Positions 45,508 through 49,422 of a DNA stretch of 49,422 nt are shown piece by piece. Source of the stretch: Alphaproteobacteria bacterium HGW-Alphaproteobacteria-11 (GTDB lineage: Bacteria; Pseudomonadota; Alphaproteobacteria; Parvibaculales; Parvibaculaceae). Both the position numbers and the translations under genes were made by a program. The stretch's first letter is position 1. Every line of letters starts with the position of its first letter. Where the stretch lies: NCBI GenBank assembly GCA_002841195.1, contig PHEO01000002.1, forward strand, positions 1-49,422, read 5' to 3'. The notes beneath the pieces are model-generated. The model saw only the letters and a program-made list of their open reading frames with translations, was not told the DNA's origin and ran no database searches.

Positions 45508-46773
45508 ATGACGCAGATCAAGCTGCAGGACCTCAAGGCCAAGTCGCCGACCGACCTTCTGGCGCTCGCCGAGGAACTTGAAGTCGAGAACGCCTCGACG
45601 CTCCGGACGCAGGACATGATGTTCGCGATCCTGAAGCAATATGCCGAGCAGAGTATCGACATTATCGGCGAAGGCGTGGTCGAGGTGCTGCCCGACGGGT
45701 TCGGCTTCCTGCGCTCGCCGGAAGCCAACTACCTGCCGGGTCCGGACGACATCTACGTCTCTCCCTCGCAGATCCGCCGCTTTTCGCTCCGCACCGGCGA
45801 CACGGTCGAGGGCGAGATCCGCAGCCCCAAGGACGGCGAGCGCTATTTCGCCCTGCTGAAGGTCTCGACCGTCAATTTCGAGAGTCCGGACAAGGCCCGC
45901 CACAAGGTCCATTTCGACAATCTGACGCCGCTCTACCCGGATGAAAAGCTCAACATGGAGGTCGAGGATCCGACGCTGAAGGACAAGTCGTCCCGCGTCA
46001 TCGACATCGTGGCGCCGCTCGGTAAAGGCCAGCGCGGGCTGATCGTCGCCCCGCCGCGCACCGGCAAGACGGTGCTGTTGCAGAACATCGCCCATTCGAT
46101 CACGACCAATCATCCCGATTGCTATCTGATCGTGCTCCTGATCGACGAACGTCCGGAAGAAGTGACCGACATGCAGCGCTCGGTGAAGGGCGAGGTGATT
46201 TCCTCGACCTTCGACGAGCCGGCGACGCGCCACGTCCAGGTCGCCGAAATGGTCATCGAGAAGGCCAAGCGGCTCGTCGAACATGGCCGCGACGTCGTCA
46301 TTCTGCTCGACTCGATCACCCGTCTCGGCCGCGCCTACAACACCGTCGTGCCCTCCTCGGGCAAGGTGCTGACCGGCGGTGTCGATGCCAACGCCTTGCA
46401 GCGCCCCAAGCGTTTCTTCGGTGCGGCGCGCAACATCGAAGATGGCGGTTCGCTTACCATCATCGCCACCGCGCTGATCGACACAGGCTCGCGCATGGAC
46501 GAAGTGATTTTCGAAGAGTTCAAAGGCACTGGCAACTCGGAAATCATTCTCGACCGCAAGGTTGCCGACAAGCGCGTCTTCCCGTCGATCGACATTCTGA
46601 AGTCGGGCACGCGCAAGGAAGAGCTGCTGGTCGACAAGGGCCAGCTCTCGAAAATGTATGTGCTGCGCCGCATCCTCAATCCGATGGGGACGGTCGATGC
46701 CATCGAGTTCCTGCTCGACAAGCTCAAGCAGACCAAGAGCAACGACGAATTCTTCGACTCGATGAACACCTGA
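45508..46773 (+). CDS. rho: transcription termination factor Rho
   Basis: The 421-residue hexameric helicase starts [33 protein letters not shown]. An RNA-binding cold-shock-like domain follows ([39 protein letters not shown]). Walker A is [15 protein letters not shown], Walker [17 protein letters not shown], with Q-loop/R-loop segments [20 protein letters not shown]. It terminates untranslated transcripts. ATG 45508 is chosen by family N-terminus. It sits downstream of hemE-hemH-hemJ. Confidence 0.98.
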   Translation: MTQIKLQDLKAKSPTDLLALAEELEVENASTLRTQDMMFAILKQYAEQSIDIIGEGVVEVLPDGFGFLRSPEANYLPGPDDIYVSPSQIRRFSLRTGDTVEGEIRSPKDGERYFALLKVSTVNFESPDKARHKVHFDNLTPLYPDEKLNMEVEDPTLKDKSSRVIDIVAPLGKGQRGLIVAPPRTGKTVLLQNIAHSITTNHPDCYLIVLLIDERPEEVTDMQRSVKGEVISSTFDEPATRHVQVAEMVIEKAKRLVEHGRDVVILLDSITRLGRAYNTVVPSSGKVLTGGVDANALQRPKRFFGAARNIEDGGSLTIIATALIDTGSRMDEVIFEEFKGTGNSEIILDRKVADKRVFPSIDILKSGTRKEELLVDKGQLSKMYVLRRILNPMGTVDAIEFLLDKLKQTKSNDEFFDSMNT

Positions 46774-46788
46774 TCCGGAAAACTGCTA

Positions 46789-46846
46789 TTCTGCCCAGGC
46801 GCCCGGCGGCGCGATGCGTGTGCCGGGTTGCATGGAGCGGGCAGAA
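46789..46846 (+). promoter_or_regulatory. nested hairpin after rho, without T tract
   Basis: TTCTGCCC (46789-46796) pairs with GGGCAGAA (46839-46846), and inside it CCCGGC (46802-46807) pairs with GCCGGG (46822-46827). It begins 15 bp after the rho stop and ends 29 bp before the PAS gene. No T run follows, so it is not a classic intrinsic terminator. It may be a 3'-end stabilising structure. Confidence 0.45.
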
Positions 46847-46875
46847 CAGGCGGTTTGTTGTCGGCGGGGGTGCGT

Positions 46876-47565
46876 ATGACGATTGGCGAGGGCGGAAACG
46901 GTCCGGCGGACAAGCGGCCGACCTGGGTACAGCCGCTGATGCAGTGGTCCTCGATCGAGACGGTGAAGGCGCGGCTTGCCGGGCCGGTCGATCATGTGCC
47001 GGTCGAGATCGGCGGATTGCCGCTTTCCAATATCGGCCGCCAGCTCTACGCCTGGTGGCTTGAGGCCCGCGGCGACAAGCCGATGCCGACCTCGAGCGAG
47101 GTCAGCCTCCGGGCGCTGGTCGAGCTTCTGCCTTACATCCGTTATCTGAGCTGGGAAGACGAGAAGTCGCTCGTCTTCCGCATCTATGGCAGCGCGCTTG
47201 TCGAGGCCAGCGGTCTCGATCTCACCGGCTACAATGTCTTCGGGCCGGCCGAACATGCCGAAACGGAAATCGACCGGGCGCGGCTTCGCGCCCTGCACGA
47301 GCAGCCCTGCGGCATCGTGATGATCCGCGATGTCTATGCGCGGTCGGGCAAACCCTTTGCCTGCGAGTTCATGACGCTGCCGATTGCCGCCGATACCGAG
47401 AATGGCGATGGCCGCGAACGCATCATCGGCACGGTCGTCCCTTGCGAGCAGATCGCCGAATGGAATGTCGATGTCGTGTTCGACCGCATCCAGACGCTGC
47501 ACCGCGCAACCTTCATCGATACCGGCTTCGGCGTACCGGCCGCCTCGCGCGGGCTCGGGAAGTAG
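46876..47565 (+). CDS. PAS-domain (PAS_5-like) protein of unknown function
   Basis: The protein from the ATG at 46876 has 229 residues. Its core matches the alphaproteobacterial PAS_5 family: QLYAWWLEARGDKPMPTSSEVSLRALVELLPYIRYLSWEDEKSLVFRIYGSALVEASGLDLTGYNVF. No output domain, HTH, kinase or GGDEF motif is attached. Ligand and partner are unknown. A TTG at 46828 would add 16 residues. In many related genomes mnmE follows rho; here this gene and a toxin-antitoxin pair do. Only 1 bp separates its stop from that of parE. Confidence 0.82.
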   Translation: MTIGEGGNGPADKRPTWVQPLMQWSSIETVKARLAGPVDHVPVEIGGLPLSNIGRQLYAWWLEARGDKPMPTSSEVSLRALVELLPYIRYLSWEDEKSLVFRIYGSALVEASGLDLTGYNVFGPAEHAETEIDRARLRALHEQPCGIVMIRDVYARSGKPFACEFMTLPIAADTENGDGRERIIGTVVPCEQIAEWNVDVVFDRIQTLHRATFIDTGFGVPAASRGLGK

Positions 47566-47566
47566 T

Positions 47567-47854
47567 TCAATCGAGATTGAAGAGATCGCGCCGACCGTGG
47601 ACCACACGGACGATTTCGATTCCGTCGCCGACGATACGATAGAGAATGAGGTGGGCGTCGACGACGAGGTAGCGCAAACCTGGCCGGATGTCGTGGCGTG
47701 CCGGACCGCTTCGCGGATGCTCGGCAAGTTTGCGGCAGGCCTCATCCAGCCGGTCGAGCAGGGCGTCCGCGGCGTCTGGATTGTCGGTCGCAACGAAACG
47801 CCAGATGCCGACAAGGTCCGCTCGCGCTTTTCTTGTGCGATGGACGCGCGCCAT
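47567..47854 (-). CDS. parE: RelE/ParE-family toxin
   Basis: The 95-residue basic protein has the ParE fold pattern: RTRKARADLVGIWRFVATDNPDAADALLDRLDEACRKLAEHPRSGPARHDIRPGLRYLVVDAHLILYRIVGDGIEIVRVVHGRRDL. ParE-type toxins poison DNA gyrase, whereas RelE types cleave mRNA on ribosomes. The RPGLRYLVV and YRI segments favour ParE. It starts 4 bp after the antitoxin gene, the usual order. Confidence 0.9.
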   Translation of the reverse strand: MARVHRTRKARADLVGIWRFVATDNPDAADALLDRLDEACRKLAEHPRSGPARHDIRPGLRYLVVDAHLILYRIVGDGIEIVRVVHGRRDLFNLD

Positions 47855-47858
47855 TCGG

Positions 47859-48092
47859 TCAGCGGCCGCGTTTGCGGGCGGCGGCCTTGATGTCGTCGAT
47901 CGTTTCGGCGGGGTCGGCGCGGCCCGAATTCAGGCCCTCATCCCAAAGCTGGCCGAAGAGACGTTTGGTCTTCCACTCGCGCAACGCATCGCGGACGACT
48001 TCGCTGGACGAAGCGTAGTCGCCGCTCTCGACCGCATCGCCGATCAGCCGCGCATATTCGTCGGTCAGGGAAATACTTATCTTGGCTGACAT
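47859..48092 (-). CDS. parD: ParD-family ribbon-helix-helix antitoxin
   Basis: The 77-residue protein starts MSAKISISLTDEYARLIGDAVESGDYASSSEVVRDALREW, a ribbon-helix-helix DNA-binding domain of the ParD/CopG type. An acidic, likely unstructured C-terminal toxin-binding tail follows. The ATG at 48092 is chosen over the longer track ORF (48143) because the RHH begins right here and the upstream part contains the promoter. It should neutralise the ParE encoded next and repress the operon. Confidence 0.9.
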   Translation of the reverse strand: MSAKISISLTDEYARLIGDAVESGDYASSSEVVRDALREWKTKRLFGQLWDEGLNSGRADPAETIDDIKAAARKRGR

Positions 48093-48114
48093 TTGGCGAT
48101 CCTTTCGAGTGGAA

Positions 48115-48143
48115 ATAGTAGGATTTTTTCCTACCATGCGCAA
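48115..48143 (-). promoter_or_regulatory. candidate promoter/operator of the parDE pair
   Basis: On the minus strand TTGCGC (48143-48138) and TACTAT (48120-48115) are 17 bp apart. The inverted repeat GTAGGA-ttttt-TCCTAC (48118-48134) lies in the spacer and overlaps the -10. This is the expected place for a ribbon-helix-helix antitoxin to bind and autoregulate. Confidence 0.45.
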
Positions 48144-48170
48144 GATCGCTCATTGTGAGGACGCAAACCA

Positions 48171-48584
48171 TCATGGCCGCAAACTCTCCCACCCCGGATA
48201 AGGCCCGCGGAAATGCGGCGCGTCGTCATTGTCCGCCCATGAGGTTTTCGAACCGACATGCTCATGCGCGACAATGCGCGCCGCAATGTCGCCGTCGAGC
48301 GCGTTGGCCGCGAGGATGATCGTCTCGTCGGGTTCGATCAGATTGGCACCGGTCATCGCCGTGCCGCAACGCGAACAGAAGCTTCGTTCAAGAGTGGGCG
48401 AGCTTTTGTAGCTGGCGAGATGTTCCGCGCCCTCCCATGTCACCTCGTCGCGCCGCGCGACGAAGAAGGCGCCCGCCGCACCACCCGCGGCCTTGCGGCA
48501 CATCGAACAATGACAGACGACGATGCCGCTCATCCGCATCGCCCGGAAGCGCACCGCGCCGCAGAGACAGCTTCCCTCGATCAT
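48171..48584 (-). CDS. GFA (glutathione-dependent formaldehyde-activating / CENP-V) family protein
   Basis: The 137-residue protein begins MIEGSCLCGAVRFR and continues VVCHCSMCRKAAGGAAGAFF and RSFCSRCGTAM, the zinc-binding Cys pattern of the GFA/CENP-V fold. Despite the family name most members have no proven link to formaldehyde. The ATG at 48584 gives the canonical start; the track ORF adds 7 residues. It follows the quinone oxidoreductase gene by 10 bp on the same strand. Confidence 0.93.
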   Translation of the reverse strand: MIEGSCLCGAVRFRAMRMSGIVVCHCSMCRKAAGGAAGAFFVARRDEVTWEGAEHLASYKSSPTLERSFCSRCGTAMTGANLIEPDETIILAANALDGDIAARIVAHEHVGSKTSWADNDDAPHFRGPYPGWESLRP

Positions 48585-48594
48585 GCGGTTGTCC

Positions 48595-49422
48595 TCACGG
48601 CACAAGTACGCTCGCGCCCGTCGTCTTGCGCGCCTCGAGATCCATATGCGCCTTCGCGGCTTCGCCCAGCGCGTAACGCTGGTTGACTTCGATCTTCACC
48701 GCGCCTTTCGCGACCACGTCGAAAAGTTCGGCGGCCATTTCCTGAAAGGCGGTCGGCGTTTTTGCCATGTAATGGAACATGGTCGGGCGCGTCACGAAGA
48801 GCGATCCCTTCTGCGCCAGGATGCCGAGATCGACGCCGGTCACCGGCCCGGAAGCATTGCCGAAGGAAACGAGAAGCCCGAGCGGCGCCAGGCTGTCGAG
48901 CGATCCGGCGAAGGTCGCCTTGCCGACGCCGTCATAGACGACCGGCACTTTCCGGCCGCCGGTGATTTCCTTGACGCGCGCCGCCACGTCTTCCTTCGTG
49001 TAGTCGATCACATGATCGCAGCCATGGGCGCGGGCGAGCGCGGCCTTCTCGTCCGAGCTTGTCGTGCCGATGACGGTGGCGCCGAGATGTTTTGCCCATT
49101 GGCAGGCGATCAGGCCGACGCCGCCGGCCGCCGCGTGCCACAGGATCGTCTGGCCCTTCTCGACGCGGAAAGTCTGGCGCAACAGGAATTGCGCGGTCAT
49201 GCCTTTCAGCATCATCGCGGCGGCGGCCTCGTCCGAAACGTCGTCGGGGATTTTCGCGACCGTGCCGGCATTGACGTTGTGCATTTCGGCATAGGCGCCG
49301 ATCGGTCCCGACGCATAGGCGACGCGGTCGCCCGGCTTCAGATGCGTCACGCCGTCGCCGACCGCCTCGACCGTGCCCGCCGCTTCCATGCCGATGCCAG
49401 ACGGCAGCGCCACCGGATAGAG
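48595..49422 (-). CDS. quinone oxidoreductase (zeta-crystallin-type MDR), 5' part outside window
   Basis: The visible 275 residues form most of an NADPH:quinone oxidoreductase of the zinc-free medium-chain reductase family: LPSGIGMEAAGTVEAVGDGVTHLKPGDRVAY, the NADPH-binding HAAAGGVGLIACQWAKHLGATVIG, and YALGEAAKAHMDLEARKTTGASVLVP at the end. The frame continues to base 49422 (LYPVALPSG), so the true start lies beyond the window. The ORF-track start at 49413 is internal. Members reduce quinones or enones with NADPH. It is probably co-transcribed with the GFA gene. Confidence 0.95.
   Translation of the reverse strand, partial: LYPVALPSGIGMEAAGTVEAVGDGVTHLKPGDRVAYASGPIGAYAEMHNVNAGTVAKIPDDVSDEAAAAMMLKGMTAQFLLRQTFRVEKGQTILWHAAAGGVGLIACQWAKHLGATVIGTTSSDEKAALARAHGCDHVIDYTKEDVAARVKEITGGRKVPVVYDGVGKATFAGSLDSLAPLGLLVSFGNASGPVTGVDLGILAQKGSLFVTRPTMFHYMAKTPTAFQEMAAELFDVVAKGAVKIEVNQRYALGEAAKAHMDLEARKTTGASVLVP

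Noticed and set aside
47567-48092. ParDE pair as part of a mobile or defence island
   Set aside because: No integrase, transposase, att-like repeat or other defence gene accompanies it. It is a lone toxin-antitoxin pair.

Overview
The window is GC-rich, densely packed chromosomal DNA from an alphaproteobacterium, most likely of the order Hyphomicrobiales (Rhizobiales) or a relative such as Parvibaculum. This is inferred from gene order and protein families: rph divergent from hrcA-grpE, dnaK-dnaJ with an alphaproteobacterial-type RpoH promoter, hisB divergent from hslVU, a Tim44-MltA-Smr-XRE run, and the block fxsA/secB/dnaQ/coaE/aroE/maf/ppsR facing hemE-hemH-hemJ-rho. I found no rRNA, tRNA, CRISPR array, insertion sequence, prophage or plasmid function.

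Layout. 1-4.3 kb: a cut-off SirB1-like gene, a BON lipoprotein, yraN and rsmI, divergent from a penicillin-binding-protein activator lipoprotein and a zeta-class GST. 4.3-8.7 kb: hemW-rdgB-rph on the minus strand, divergent from hrcA and grpE. 8.8-10.8 kb: a NnrU-like membrane protein, alkB and a Sel1 lipoprotein. 10.9-14.4 kb: the dnaK-dnaJ heat-shock operon with a structured leader. 14.4-19.9 kb: DUF486, dapB, gpmA, DUF2244, nth, an OmlA-like lipoprotein, an EI24/CysZ-like protein and a PfkB (adenosine) kinase. 19.9-27.6 kb: histidine genes hisB, hisH, hisA, hisF and hisE with coaA; a DUF2628 protein lies within the run, and CYTH-CHAD and pentapeptide-repeat genes separate hisF from hisE. 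27.9-30.6 kb: an FMN-binding PPOX protein and hslVU. 30.6-33.5 kb: a little-understood LysR / conserved hypothetical / 2-oxoglutarate oxygenase module. 33.7-37.4 kb: Tim44, mltA, smr, an XRE regulator and fxsA. 37.5-42.1 kb: secB, dnaQ, a VOC protein, coaE, aroE, maf and ppsR. 42.7-46.8 kb: hemE, hemH, hemJ and rho. 46.9 kb to the end: a PAS protein, a ParDE-type toxin-antitoxin pair, a GFA-family protein and a truncated quinone oxidoreductase.

The genes serve protein quality control (HrcA, GrpE, DnaKJ, HslVU, SecB), late haem synthesis (HemE, HemH, HemJ, HemW), histidine and lysine synthesis, CoA synthesis (CoaA, CoaE), and nucleotide or DNA hygiene (RdgB, Maf, Nth, AlkB, DnaQ, Smr). The 550-bp gap between ppsR and hemE, from which genes diverge on both sides, is the best candidate for the chromosomal replication origin. 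I saw no clear new defence or mobile system. The least explained pieces are the LysR/2OG module with a palindrome inside its promoter, the CYTH-CHAD/pentapeptide pair inside the his genes, and several structured leaders (dnaK, rho). Promoters, operators and hairpins were found by eye and are unscored.
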